Notes: a model not told the origin generated them from the sequence alone. Numbered from the stretch's first letter, positions 43,767-52,945 are shown. The stretch: DNA of 64,000 bases from Streptomyces sp. NBC_01775 (GCF_035917675.1 NZ_CP109104.1:8494001-8558000); one strand, 5' to 3'. Translations and numbers: made by a program.

Positions 43767-44675
43767 ATGCAGCAGACCACTGTCGACCGTATCGACCAGG
43801 TCGCCGAAGACGTCGTCTCCCTCGTACTGCGCGCCGCCGCAGGCCCGCTCGCGCCCTGGGGGCCGGGAGCGCACATCGACCTGGCACTGCCGAATTGGCT
43901 GACCAGGCAATACTCGCTGTGCGGAGATCCGGCCGACCGGCAGTCCTACCGCATCGCGATACGGTACGACCCCCTCAGCCGGGGTGGCTCGGAATACATT
44001 CACCGGTTCCTGCGCCAAGGCCGCACACTCGAAGTGTCGCTGCCACGGAACCATTTCCCTCTCGAACCCGCACCGGAATACCTCTTCCTCGCCGGCGGGA
44101 TCGGCATCACCCCTCTCCTTCCGATGCTGCGGACGGCGGTCGAGTCGGACATCCCTGCATCGCTCGTATTTCTGGGTCAGTCGCTCGCGACCATGCCCTT
44201 CGTCGACGAAATGCGCTCCACCTGCGGCGACCGGGTACGGGTCGTTCCCACGAAGCAGCAGGGCAGGCCGGACCTCGGCGCTCTGGGCTCCGCACTGGAC
44301 CCCGGTGCGCTGGTCTACTGCTGCGGTCCCGCGTCGCTGCTCGCCGCGGTGGAGGACGTGTTCCCCGCCGAACGGCTGCGCACGGAGCGGTTCCACCCGG
44401 TGGCCAGGTCGTTCGCTCCGAACACGGAGTTCGAGGCGGTGTGTACCCGGTCGGGGCGGACGGTTCGGGTGCCGTCCGACGAGTCGCTGCTGGACGCCCT
44501 GACCCACGCCGGATACCCCGTTTCGGCCGGCTGCCGCGAAGGGGTCTGCGGCAGCTGCGCACTCACCGTCGTCGACGGCGAGCCCGAGCACCGGGACGAC
44601 GTCGGCGCTCCCGCCGGCCGCATGTATGCCTGCGTGTCCCGCGCGCTGTCCGCCCGGCTCGTGCTGGATATCTGA
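43767..44675 (+). CDS. PDR/VanB-family oxidoreductase (FMN/NADH/2Fe-2S)
   Basis: This 302-residue reductase has three domains in order: flavin-binding barrel with RQYSLCGDP, NAD domain with LFLAGGIGITPLLPML and a CCGP motif, and a plant-type 2Fe-2S ferredoxin with CREGVCGSC and a fourth Cys in MYACVSRA. Such proteins pass electrons from NADH to a Rieske oxygenase or other acceptor. No oxygenase is nearby. The next gene is a siderophore-interacting protein, so ferric-siderophore or heme-iron reduction is possible. Confidence 0.9.
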   Translation: MQQTTVDRIDQVAEDVVSLVLRAAAGPLAPWGPGAHIDLALPNWLTRQYSLCGDPADRQSYRIAIRYDPLSRGGSEYIHRFLRQGRTLEVSLPRNHFPLEPAPEYLFLAGGIGITPLLPMLRTAVESDIPASLVFLGQSLATMPFVDEMRSTCGDRVRVVPTKQQGRPDLGALGSALDPGALVYCCGPASLLAAVEDVFPAERLRTERFHPVARSFAPNTEFEAVCTRSGRTVRVPSDESLLDALTHAGYPVSAGCREGVCGSCALTVVDGEPEHRDDVGAPAGRMYACVSRALSARLVLDI

Positions 44676-44699
44676 CTCGAAAGGAACGCGAGAGAAAGC

Positions 44700-45503
44700 A
44701 TGTTGCCCAAGGTGCGCGCCCCCGAATCGCGGCGGATGATCAAGCTGGAGGTGCTCAGGAACACGAAGTTGACGCCCTCCTTCTCCACCATCACGCTCGG
44801 CGGCGCCGACCTGGAGCACTTGACTCCCATGGGCTTCGACCAGGCCGTGCGACTGTTCTTTCCCCGTGAAGGGCAGGACGGGTTGAGGATGCCGGGTTTT
44901 GACAACGAGGCGTGGATGGCGGAGCTGCTCGTGCTGCCGAAATCACGCAGACCCTGGGTGCGGAATTTCACCATCCGGCGCACCCGGCCGGAACTCGGCG
45001 AAGTGGACATCGAATTCGCCCTGCACGGTGACAGCCCGGCCTCCGCCTGGGCCCGGCACGCCCGGGCCGGGGATCCGGCGGGCATCTTCGACATGGGCAT
45101 GTCCTACCTGCCGCCGGCTCATGCCGAATGGCAGCTGCTCGCAGGGGACGAGAGCGCCGTGCCGGCGATCCTGGCCATCCTGGAGCACGCGCCCGCGTCA
45201 CTGGTCGCCGAGGTCTTCCTGGAGGTGTGCGGAGCCGCGGACTTCCGTACGGACCTCACCGTCCCCGAAGGCGTGCGTGTGCACTGGCTGGCCCGGGACA
45301 GCGCGGACACCCTGCCTGGTAGACCGGTTCTGGAGGCGGTCAAGGAGATGTCCCCGCGCCCGGGCCGGTTCTACACGTGGGTCGCCGGGGAGGCCGGATT
45401 CGCCACCGGGCTGCGCCGCCACCTGGTGCGCGAGCGCGGAGTGCCGAAGTCGGACATCGGGTTCTTCGGGTACTGGCGGCACGGCCGATCGAGCCCCGGC
45501 TGA
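44700..45503 (+). CDS. siderophore-interacting protein (SIP family, FAD-dependent)
   Basis: This 267-residue protein has the SIP barrel with the FAD motif WVRNFTIRRTRPE, EVDIEFALHGD and DPAGIFDMGMSYLPP. The C-terminal NAD(P) domain has LAGDESAVPAILAILE and WVAGEAGFATGLRRHL. SIP enzymes reduce ferric siderophores to release iron inside the cell. It is the last gene of the PPOX-VanB-SIP group, 24 bp after the VanB-type stop. A strong hairpin follows. Iron-regulatory boxes were not evident. Confidence 0.88.
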   Translation: MLPKVRAPESRRMIKLEVLRNTKLTPSFSTITLGGADLEHLTPMGFDQAVRLFFPREGQDGLRMPGFDNEAWMAELLVLPKSRRPWVRNFTIRRTRPELGEVDIEFALHGDSPASAWARHARAGDPAGIFDMGMSYLPPAHAEWQLLAGDESAVPAILAILEHAPASLVAEVFLEVCGAADFRTDLTVPEGVRVHWLARDSADTLPGRPVLEAVKEMSPRPGRFYTWVAGEAGFATGLRRHLVRERGVPKSDIGFFGYWRHGRSSPG

Positions 45504-45542
45504 TCCGTACACCCGTCGGTCCGGCCTTCCGGAGCGGCGGAA

Positions 45543-45577
45543 TACGGCCCTGCGGCACACCTGGCCGCAGGGCCGTA
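45543..45577 (+). terminator. hairpin downstream of the SIP gene
   Basis: TACGGCCCTGCGG (45543-45555) pairs perfectly with CCGCAGGGCCGTA (45565-45577) around a 9-base loop. Confidence 0.8.
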
Positions 45578-45683
45578 CGACCGTACGTGCCCGAGCGTTA
45601 CGGGCCCCGAGCCAGCTGTACGGGCCCGAGCCGTACGCGCCCGACGCGTCAGACGCGCCGTTCCGGTCCGGTCACTTCCGTCA

Positions 45684-47018
45684 TCACCTGATGGCCTTGA
45701 TCAGTTCGCCGTTCGCCGTGTCGCCGCTCAGCTCCCAGAAGAAGGTGCCGCCCAGGCCCTGTTGGGCGGCCCAGTCGCCCTTGGTTCCGATGGTCTCGGG
45801 GGTGTCGTAGCTCCACCACTGGTTGCCGCAGTGCGCGTAGGCGGTGCCGCCGGCCTTGCCGGTGGCCGGGCATCTGGTCTTGAGGTCCTTGTAGTCCTCG
45901 ATTCCCTGTTCGTACTTGCCCGGCGCGGGCCCGCTCGCCTTGCCGCCAGGCGCGGACTGGGTGACTCCGCTCCAGCCCCGGCCGTAGAAGCCCAGCCCGT
46001 ACAGCAGCTTGTCGCCGGGAATGCCCAGACCCTTGAGCTTGGCGATGGTGGCCTCGGTGTTGAAGCCCTCCTTGGGAATGCCCTGGTACGAACCGAGGGG
46101 CGAGTGCGGGGCTGTGGGCCCCTGTGCGTCCCACGCGCCGAAGTAGTCGTACGTCATCGGCAGGTACCAGTCCACGTACTGCGCCGCCGTCTTGTAGTCG
46201 GTGGCGTCCATCTTGCCGCCGGCGGAGGCGTCGGCGGTGATCGCGGCGGTGACCAGCTTGCCGCTGAACTTCGCGCGCAGCGCCTTCAGCACGTTCGCGA
46301 AGGCGTCGCGCCCGCTCGTGTCGCAGGTCAGGCCACAGGAGTTGGGGTATTCCCAGTCGATGTCGATGCCGTCGAAGAGCCCCGCCCAGCGCGGGTCGTT
46401 GACCAGGTTGTAGCAGGACTCGGCGAAGGCCTGGGGATTCCTGGCCGCCTCGCCGAAGCCGCCGGACCAGGTCCAGCCGCCGAAGGACCAAAGGATCTTC
46501 AGGCCGGGGTGCTTCTTCTTGAGCTTCAGCAACTGGTTGAAGTTGCCCCGCAGCGGCTGGTCCCAGGTGTCGGCCTGGCCGTCGACACTCTGGTCGGCGG
46601 TGTACGTCTTCTCGTAGTCGGCGAAACTGTCACCGACGGTGCACTTGCCGCCCTGGACGTTGCCGAAGGCGTAGTTGATGTGCGTGAGCTTGGCGGCCGA
46701 GCCGGAGGTCTCGACGTTCTTGACGTGGTAATTGCGCTGGTAGACACCCCAGTTGGTGAAGTATCCGACAGTCCTGCTCGCCGCGACGGAAGACTTCGCG
46801 GCGGAGGACTTCGCGGGTGAGGCGGCCGTGGCGGACTTCGACGGTGCGGCGGGGGCCTGCCGTTCGCCCGCCGAGGCGGTGGCCGACAAGAGGGTCGTCG
46901 CGAGCACTGTGGCGCAGGCCGCGCCCAGGAAGGCGAAGAGCCTGCGGCGCTTGGGGAGCGCGCGCCGAGCGGGGGTCGGGTGGGTGGAACGTAAGCGTCT
47001 TTCATCCGGTCCGAGCAT
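45684..47018 (-). CDS. secreted GH18 chitinase
   Basis: A 444-residue enzyme with a long Sec or Tat-like signal (ARRALPKRRRLFAFLGAACA, cleaved near SATASA), then a Ser/Ala/Lys linker and a GH18 barrel. The catalytic motif DxxDxDxE is present as FDGIDIDWEYPNSCG, with KILWSFGGWTWSGGF and YDYFGAWDAQGP. No separate chitin-binding domain is seen. It hydrolyses chitin outside the cell. ATG 47018 follows GAGGAG. Two TGGTC-type repeats 100-130 bp upstream match known chitinase promoter elements. Confidence 0.95.
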   Translation of the reverse strand: MLGPDERRLRSTHPTPARRALPKRRRLFAFLGAACATVLATTLLSATASAGERQAPAAPSKSATAASPAKSSAAKSSVAASRTVGYFTNWGVYQRNYHVKNVETSGSAAKLTHINYAFGNVQGGKCTVGDSFADYEKTYTADQSVDGQADTWDQPLRGNFNQLLKLKKKHPGLKILWSFGGWTWSGGFGEAARNPQAFAESCYNLVNDPRWAGLFDGIDIDWEYPNSCGLTCDTSGRDAFANVLKALRAKFSGKLVTAAITADASAGGKMDATDYKTAAQYVDWYLPMTYDYFGAWDAQGPTAPHSPLGSYQGIPKEGFNTEATIAKLKGLGIPGDKLLYGLGFYGRGWSGVTQSAPGGKASGPAPGKYEQGIEDYKDLKTRCPATGKAGGTAYAHCGNQWWSYDTPETIGTKGDWAAQQGLGGTFFWELSGDTANGELIKAIR

Positions 47019-47118
47019 GGTTCTCCTCGCGTGTGGGGTGCGGGGGGTGAGTGCTGCGGCCGTGCTGTGCGTCCTGGCATGGACACATCTGTACGTCCTA
47101 CGTTCACGGGAATGTAGA

Positions 47119-47151
47119 AGGACTAGACCAGCCCGTCAATGGTTCGGACCA
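47119..47151 (-). promoter_or_regulatory. dre-like direct repeats upstream of the chitinase
   Basis: On the minus strand TGGTCCGAACCA (47151-47140) and TGGTCTAGTCCT (47130-47119) are two 12-bp elements 21 bp apart. They resemble the DasR site consensus ACTGGTCTAGACCACT and the classical direct repeats of Streptomyces chitinase promoters. DasR or ChiR control is inferred. Confidence 0.65.
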
Positions 47152-47385
47152 ATTGCCGTACGGGCGGCTCCGATCCGGCGCGGGTCACACACGTGCGCCG
47201 GTGACGTGCGTCGCCCGATCGGGCATACTCCAACTCGCCGCAGCCGCTGGTCAGCCGCCCTCGTAACCCGAGGGGGCAGTATCACGGCACAGTGGCATCC
47301 CGGCCCCGCCCCGCGGGTCCGTGTCCACGGCACGGCACCACACCCAGGCGCCGTCGCCGCAGTTCCTGACGAAGGAGAGCGCACC

Positions 47386-48561
47386 ATGCCGGAGTACGGT
47401 CCGCGGCCGGTGGAGCGTGAGATGCCCACCGAGGAAGCACGCGATCTGCTGGCACTCGTACGCGACCTGGTGCAGCGCGAGGTCAAGCCCGGGGCTGCCG
47501 AAGGTGAGCGGACCGGCACCTTCCCCCGCGAGACCTTCGCTCTCTTGTCCAGGTCCGGGCTGCTCGGCCTGCCCTACCCCGAGGAGTACGGCGGTGGAGG
47601 GCAGCCCCACGAGGTCTACCTCCAGATCCTGGAGGAGCTGGCCGCCGCCCGGCTCACCGTCGGCCTCGGCATCAGCGTCCACTCCCTCGCCTGCCACGGC
47701 CTCGCCCACTTCGGTACCAAGGAACAGCGCGCCGAGCACCTTCCGGCCATGCTCGGCGGCGAACTGCTGGGCGCCTACTGCCTGTCCGAGCCCTCGTCCG
47801 GCTCCGACGCGGCGGCGCTGCGCACCCGCGCCCTGCGCGACGGCGATCACTGGCTGCTGACCGGCACCAAGGCGTGGATCACCCACGCGGGCATCGCCGA
47901 CTTCTACACCGTGCTCGCCCGCACCGGGGAGGACGGCTCCCGCGGCATCACGGCGTTCCTCGTCCCCGGCGACGCGGAAGGACTCAGCGCGGCCCCGCCC
48001 GAGCGCAAGATGGGGCTCAACGGCTCGCCCACGGCGCAGCTCCACCTGGACGGGGTACGCGTGCCCGACGCGCGGCGGGTGGGGGAGGAAGGCCAGGGGT
48101 TCTCCGTCGCCCTCTCCTCCCTCGACTGCGGACGACTCGGCATCGCGGCCTGCGCCATCGGCGTCGCACAGTCGGCAATGGACGAGGCCCTCGCCTACAT
48201 GGCGGGCCGCGAGCAATTCGGCCGCCCCATCGCCGACTTCCAGGGGCTGCGCTTCATGCTGGCCGACATGGGCACCCAGATCGAGGCCGGCCGCGCCCTC
48301 TACCTCGCGGCGGCACGACGGCACGACGCGGGCCTGTCCTTCTCACGGCAGGCCGCCATGGCGAAGCTGTTCTGCACCGACGCCGCGATGCGCGTCACCA
48401 CCGACGCCGTGCAACTGCTGGGCGGATACGGCTACACCGCGGACTTCTCCGTCGAGCGTTCCATGCGCGAGGCCAAGGTCCTCCAGATCGTCGAGGGCAC
48501 CAACCAGATCCAGCGCATGGTCATCGCCCGCCACCTCGCCGGGCCGGAGAGCACCCGCTGA
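47386..48561 (+). CDS. acyl-CoA dehydrogenase
   Basis: This 391-residue flavoenzyme starts at ATG 47386 behind GAAGGAGAG. Family motifs are LGAYCLSEPSSGSDAAALRT, WITHAGIADFYTV, GREQFGRPIADFQGLRFMLA, and near the C-terminus QLLGGYGYTADFSVERSMRE and IVEGTNQIQRMVIARHL. The glutamate in IVEGTNQ is the usual catalytic base position. It introduces the alpha-beta double bond in acyl-CoA thioesters, probably short-chain by similarity. It stands alone between chitinase and the secreted EEP protein. Confidence 0.93.
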   Translation: MPEYGPRPVEREMPTEEARDLLALVRDLVQREVKPGAAEGERTGTFPRETFALLSRSGLLGLPYPEEYGGGGQPHEVYLQILEELAAARLTVGLGISVHSLACHGLAHFGTKEQRAEHLPAMLGGELLGAYCLSEPSSGSDAAALRTRALRDGDHWLLTGTKAWITHAGIADFYTVLARTGEDGSRGITAFLVPGDAEGLSAAPPERKMGLNGSPTAQLHLDGVRVPDARRVGEEGQGFSVALSSLDCGRLGIAACAIGVAQSAMDEALAYMAGREQFGRPIADFQGLRFMLADMGTQIEAGRALYLAAARRHDAGLSFSRQAAMAKLFCTDAAMRVTTDAVQLLGGYGYTADFSVERSMREAKVLQIVEGTNQIQRMVIARHLAGPESTR

Positions 48562-48581
48562 CGAGAGCGGACGGGCGGGCA

Positions 48582-48604
48582 CCGGCCCCGGCCGGCCGGG
48601 CCGG
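48582..48604 (+). terminator. hairpin after the acyl-CoA dehydrogenase
   Basis: CCGGCCC (48582-48588) pairs with GGGCCGG (48598-48604). The rest of the 437-bp gap up to 48998 shows GC-rich filler with no gene I can support. Confidence 0.4.
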
Positions 48605-48998
48605 ACGGACCGTCCGCTCGGCCGCCCGGCCATCGTTGGACGCCTGCCCGTCCGGCTGCCCTCGTCAGACGGACACCGGCTCCCCTCCCGCCTGTTCCAC
48701 GTCCCGCGCAGGCGAACGATCCGCCGACCGGGCGGCGCCCCGGCACTCAGCCCTCCCCGGCAGCCCCCGAGCAGTCCTCCCCGTCGGTAGCCCGCCGCCG
48801 GTATCCCGCCCCGTGACGGGGCCGGTCCTCGGCGCCACTTCCGTCACTGATGCTGCGCCCCTCACCGTCGCAACGCCCGTCACCGGCGCCGCGCCACCGC
48901 CCGTTCCCGGTCCGTACGCGCACGGGCCACTTCCCCCTCACCGGCCCGTCTGAGACTCTCCCCGAGACCCACCGCGACCACTGCTCACGGAGGCCCCC

Positions 48999-49937
48999 AT
49001 GCCCGCATCCCGCTTCTCCCGCCGACGCGGTATCCGCACGGCCGCCGCCGCTGCCCTCGCGCTGCCCCTCGCCGCGCGGGCCGCCACAGCCCAGGCGGCG
49101 GCCCCGGTCGCCGGTCGGGACGCGCGCGGTGAGGAGGCGGGCGGGGAGCGGGAAAGCGACGCGCTGCGCGTCATGACGTTCAACCTCCGCTATGCCTCGG
49201 ACACCCCGCCGCACAGCTGGCCCGAGCGCCGCCCCGTCACCCGCGCCCTCCTGCGCCGCGAGCGCCCGCAGCTGATCGGCACTCAGGAAGGGTTGTACGC
49301 GCAGCTCAAGGACATCGCGGCCGATCTGGGCAGACCTCGCTACGACTGGATCGGCACCGGGCGCGCGGGCGGCAGCCGTGACGAGTTCATGGCCGTCTTC
49401 TACGACACCCAGCGGCTGCTTCCGATGGAATACGACCACTTCTGGCTCTCCGATCAGCCCGGACTGATCGGTTCGGCGACCTGGGGCAACACCGTGATCC
49501 GGATGGTCACTTGGGTGCGCTTCCGGGACCTGCGCACCGGTGGGGAGCTCTACCACCTCAACACGCACCTCGACCACCAGAGCCAGCCCTCACGGGACCG
49601 CTCGGCGGCCCTCATCGGCGAACGCCTGTCCGCACTCGACACCGCGCTCCCGCGCCTGGTGACTGGCGACTTCAACGTTCCCGCACACGGCAACCCCGTC
49701 TACGACACGCTCCTCGCCAAGGGAAAGCTCACCGACACCTGGGACACCGCCGAGCGGCGCGGCAAGCAGTACGCCACCTTCCACGGCTACAAACCGCTGG
49801 TCCCCGACGGCGACCGCATCGACTGGATCCTCGCCTCACCCGGAGTCCGCGTCCGCCGCGCGTCGATGAACACCTACGCCAAGGACGGGCAATACCCGAG
49901 CGACCACCTCCCCGTCCAGGCGCTCGTCGAGCTGTGA
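48999..49937 (+). CDS. exported endonuclease/exonuclease/phosphatase-family protein
   Basis: This 312-residue protein has a twin-arginine-like leader (SRRRGIRTAAAAALALPLAA) cleaved after an Ala-rich stretch. The EEP fold motifs are RVMTFNLRYASD, IGTQEGLYAQL (catalytic Glu), LNTHLDHQSQPSRDRSA, LVTGDFNVPAHG, DRIDWILAS and YPSDHLPVQALVEL. Such exported proteins hydrolyse phosphodiesters or sugar phosphates, most often resembling deoxyribonuclease I or inositol-phosphate phosphatases. The substrate is not determined by sequence. Confidence 0.88.
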   Translation: MPASRFSRRRGIRTAAAAALALPLAARAATAQAAAPVAGRDARGEEAGGERESDALRVMTFNLRYASDTPPHSWPERRPVTRALLRRERPQLIGTQEGLYAQLKDIAADLGRPRYDWIGTGRAGGSRDEFMAVFYDTQRLLPMEYDHFWLSDQPGLIGSATWGNTVIRMVTWVRFRDLRTGGELYHLNTHLDHQSQPSRDRSAALIGERLSALDTALPRLVTGDFNVPAHGNPVYDTLLAKGKLTDTWDTAERRGKQYATFHGYKPLVPDGDRIDWILASPGVRVRRASMNTYAKDGQYPSDHLPVQALVEL

Positions 49938-49951
49938 GCCCCGGCCGGGAG

Positions 49952-50215
49952 TCAGAACCCGCCGCCTCCGCCCCCGCCGCCGCACGAGGACCCGCCCCCG
50001 CCGCCGCACGAGGACCCGCCTCCGCCGCCGCACGAGGCTCCGCCCCCGCTGTCGCTGTCCCCGCTCTCGCCGGCCGTCCATGCCTGCCCGGTGAACCCGC
50101 CACTCGCGCCCCCGCGCCTGTACTTGCGCGTTTTGCGGTTGGGCGGTCTGCTCCACATCCGGATGCAAAACATGACCAGCAGAAAGATTCCCCCGAACAC
50201 CAGCCACGCGACCAT
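49952..50215 (-). CDS. membrane-anchored Gly/Cys-repeat protein
   Basis: A short protein of 87 residues with one N-terminal membrane helix (MVAWLVFGGIFLLVMFCIRM), a basic stretch (RPPNRKTRKYRRGG) and a C-terminal tail of repeated SSCGGGGG units (three copies). The repeated tail is nearly pure Gly/Ser/Cys. It could be a cell-surface or metal-binding protein, or simply low-complexity. The membrane helix, sensible start and GC3 bias support translation. No family recognised. Confidence 0.5.
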   Translation of the reverse strand: MVAWLVFGGIFLLVMFCIRMWSRPPNRKTRKYRRGGASGGFTGQAWTAGESGDSDSGGGASCGGGGGSSCGGGGGSSCGGGGGGGGF

Positions 50216-50526
50216 GCGCCCCCCCTGGCTCGCCGCTGCTGCCCTCCCCTTGCCCCGGGCCGTACAGGAGAAACGGCGGCCGGCTGAAGGGAGACCAAAG
50301 AGAGACGTGGCCAACCGGACGCCTCACCCGGGAGACGGCCCGACAACGGAGATCCTGGCAGCGCCGACGAGTCCAGAGCCCGCGCAGGGGCGGGCTCTGC
50401 CCGAGCTCACGCGGGTCGAGCGACTCCCGTCCGATGCCCGGGCGGGGCGACGGCCCCCGCCCGGGAGCCAGGCGGAGAGAGGCCCGATCCCCAAGTGTCC
50501 CTCCGCGGCGCGCGCGGCCGAAGCGC

Positions 50527-51378
50527 CTACGCGCCTGCCGCTTCGCGCACCTCGTCGACCACCTTCGAGCTGAGCGCCGCCCGGATCAGGCCGGCCGCCA
50601 GCGAGGCCAGCTCGTCCTTCTTGACGAGCTCTGCCAGCTTCTCCGGCGACTCGGGAAGCCCCAGTTTTCCCGCCCCCTGGAGTGCCTTGGGGTCCAGGTA
50701 CGGCTGGAACTCGGGCCACACCGCCTGCGCCTCCCGCAGGAAGATCGAAATCCCCACCGGACCGAGCCCCGGCATCTCGCGCAGCGCCGCCTCGGGGTCG
50801 TCCCGCTCGCGCAGTTTGCGCAGGTCGCCGCCGTACTTCTCCTTCAACAGCCCGGCTCCCTCGCCGAGTTGGGTGGCGGTGCGCTCGTCGTAGCGGCGGT
50901 AGCCGCCCTCGCCGAGCGCGTCCACCCGCTGCTGCCAGGTCGCTTCCCCCATCCGCCGCGCGTCCCGCATCCCGGCGTCCGAGAGCGCGCGCGAGCTGGC
51001 GACGGCGATGTCCGCGCGGATACGCGCGCTCAGCAGCAGCGAGAGCACCAGAAGGCGGTAGAGCGGGGAGGGGGTGTTACGCAGGGTGATACCCGCTTCC
51101 TCCGCGTAGGTCTGTCCGTGGTGCTTCAGCAGCTCCCGTACGAGCGCGGCGTGGCGCTGGCGCTGACCGTCGGAGGAACGGCTGCCCGTGCGGCTGCCCG
51201 TGCCCTGACGGTTCTTGCTCGCGCCGGCCTTGCGTCCGGCGCTCGCACCTGCGCCGCGCGTCGGGCGTGTACTGCTCGTCGGGCGCGTACTGCGCGTCGG
51301 CCGTGCGCTGCTCGTCCGGCGCTTGCCGCTCGTCCCGCTCTTGGTGCTGGTCCTGCTCCTGGTGCTCGTGGTTGCCAT
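50527..51378 (-). CDS. HhH-GPD/endonuclease III-like protein with low-complexity N-terminus
   Basis: This 283-residue protein has a first 75 residues rich in Thr, Ser, Arg and Gly with short repeats (TRSTRPTSSTRPT). The rest is an all-helical domain like endonuclease III: LYRLLVLSLLLSARIRADIA, then the helix-hairpin-helix MPGLGPVGISIFLREA and an Asp in PYLDPKAL. The C-terminal four-cysteine iron-sulphur loop of Nth is absent. Basic N-terminal tails like this often help DNA binding. A DNA repair or DNA-structure role is probable. Gene stands alone. Confidence 0.8.
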   Translation of the reverse strand: MATTSTRSRTSTKSGTSGKRRTSSARPTRSTRPTSSTRPTRGAGASAGRKAGASKNRQGTGSRTGSRSSDGQRQRHAALVRELLKHHGQTYAEEAGITLRNTPSPLYRLLVLSLLLSARIRADIAVASSRALSDAGMRDARRMGEATWQQRVDALGEGGYRRYDERTATQLGEGAGLLKEKYGGDLRKLRERDDPEAALREMPGLGPVGISIFLREAQAVWPEFQPYLDPKALQGAGKLGLPESPEKLAELVKKDELASLAAGLIRAALSSKVVDEVREAAGA

Positions 51379-51570
51379 GGCCCTCTCCTCGACGTTCTTG
51401 GGTCCTCGGCGTACAGGGCGTACTCGGCACCCGGGTCCCCATCCGCACGGGATCTACGCGGGCCTCGCGGATCTTCCGGCCGACGTGCTTTCACAAGCGA
51501 ACGACCCGCCCGTCCGCAGGTCACAAGAGCAGGAGCGACGCCGCGCCACCCACCCGGTCACCCGCGCGGC

Positions 51571-52626
51571 TCACCACCCGGCCACGTCCGGCACCGCCAC
51601 CGGACGCGAGCCCTCCGCCAGCGAGTGCGCTCCGGCGACGCCGACCAGGGAGGCCGCGACCGCGGCGCGTACCGGCACCCGCGGCGGCGCCCCCTCGGTC
51701 ACCGTGCGCCAGAACGCCTCCACCACCCGCGCGGTGCCTGCCTCCATCGGATCCACGGCCTCGCCGTACAGCTGTAGGGACTCCGGGACGCGCACCTCGT
51801 CGCGCAGCGAACCACCATGCGCCCAGGGCTCGTTGCGCAGCCGCACCGACCACGCGTCCCGGCCCGGCGCGCGCAGCGACTCCGCGAGCCCCTCGGTGCC
51901 GCGCACCGACAGCCACGACCAGTGGCTGTCCGGCTCGCCCTGGAGGAACGTCTGCCGTGTGAGGGCGAGGGCGCCCGTCGACAGCCGGGTGGCCATGACG
52001 ACCGCCATGGGCCGCTCGCCCGTCCCCACCGGGTGCGCCGTCACCTCCACCGGCCAGGCACCCGTGACGTCCAGGACGGGGGAGAGGGTGTGGGTGCAGT
52101 AGGCGGTCGGAGTGATCCGTCCGCGCCAGTGCGCCGGATCGCCCGTCAGCGCGGCCACCGCGGCGGGTGCGAGGCCGTGCACGTAGTCGCACTCGATCAG
52201 CTCGACATCGCCGATCTCCCCACCCTCGACCAGCGTGCCGATGGTCCGCACGTGCGGGTGCTCGACGTAGTTCTCGGCGAAGGAGTAGTCGGCCGAGGAC
52301 TCCCGGGCGGCCTGGACCAGCGCCCTGCCCTCCTCCTCGCTGACGCACGCGGCGCACTCGCTCAGCACGTGAACGCCCCGGCGCAGAAGAGCGATGGCGG
52401 GCTCGGCGTGCGCGTCGAAGTCGTTGGCCAGGACGACGGCCGCCACGTCTTCGCCCGCCAGCTCTTCCCAGCGGCGGGCCGTACGGGCAGCGGGGAACTC
52501 GGCCGAGGCCGCCGCCAGGAGCTCGGGATCCGGGTCGCACAGCGCCGTCACCTCGAACCCGGCCCGCGCACACCAGCGGGCCAGGAGCAGCCCGCGCCCC
52601 AGCCCCGCGATCACCACTTTCGTCAT
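51571..52626 (-). CDS. Gfo/Idh/MocA-family oxidoreductase
   Basis: A 351-residue NAD(P)-dependent dehydrogenase from ATG 52626. The N-terminal Rossmann fold begins MTKVVIAGLGRGLLLARWCA with CDPDPELLAAAS. SECAACVSEEEGRALVQAA replaces the common EKP motif, and YSFAENYVEHPHVRTIG lies in the position of the active-site lysine/histidine region. It may oxidise sugars, polyols or related alcohols. It is divergent from the CrtC-like/APH pair with a short palindrome between, which suggests joint regulation. Confidence 0.86.
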   Translation of the reverse strand: MTKVVIAGLGRGLLLARWCARAGFEVTALCDPDPELLAAASAEFPAARTARRWEELAGEDVAAVVLANDFDAHAEPAIALLRRGVHVLSECAACVSEEEGRALVQAARESSADYSFAENYVEHPHVRTIGTLVEGGEIGDVELIECDYVHGLAPAAVAALTGDPAHWRGRITPTAYCTHTLSPVLDVTGAWPVEVTAHPVGTGERPMAVVMATRLSTGALALTRQTFLQGEPDSHWSWLSVRGTEGLAESLRAPGRDAWSVRLRNEPWAHGGSLRDEVRVPESLQLYGEAVDPMEAGTARVVEAFWRTVTEGAPPRVPVRAAVAASLVGVAGAHSLAEGSRPVAVPDVAGW

Positions 52627-52783
52627 CCGGCTCACCCTGGCCCGAACCCCTGGCAGCGGCAACTCAATTGGGGGCTCCACAGCCGGGGCACCACACCGGC
52701 GCGCCCCGCGCCCCGCACCTGTGCGCGTCCCGCTCCCCGCGCGCCCCGCACCCCCGCCACGACTCTGGCCCCGCCGCGCGAGC

Positions 52784-52796
52784 TGACGTACCGTCA
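52784..52796. promoter_or_regulatory. TGACG-TAC-CGTCA palindrome in a divergent gap
   Basis: TGACG (52784-52788) and CGTCA (52792-52796) lie in the 319-bp gap between the Gfo/Idh and CrtC-like genes. TetR and related regulators bind such sites in actinobacteria. No gene lies in the gap. Confidence 0.4.
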
Positions 52797-52945
52797 AATA
52801 CTCCCCACCGGGCCCGCACCCCCGGCCGACGCCCCATCCCCGGGCGCGCCGCACCGCTCCCGCTCCCGCGCAGCTCCCGCTCCCCGCACAGCTCCCGCCC
52901 GCCCCGCAAGGCCCGCAGGACCACGCCGACACCGGGAGGCAGACC

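Noticed and set aside
46753..47385. Upstream extension of the acyl-CoA dehydrogenase frame
   Set aside because: It lies antisense to the chitinase signal region; the family start and GAAGGAGAG point to ATG 47386.
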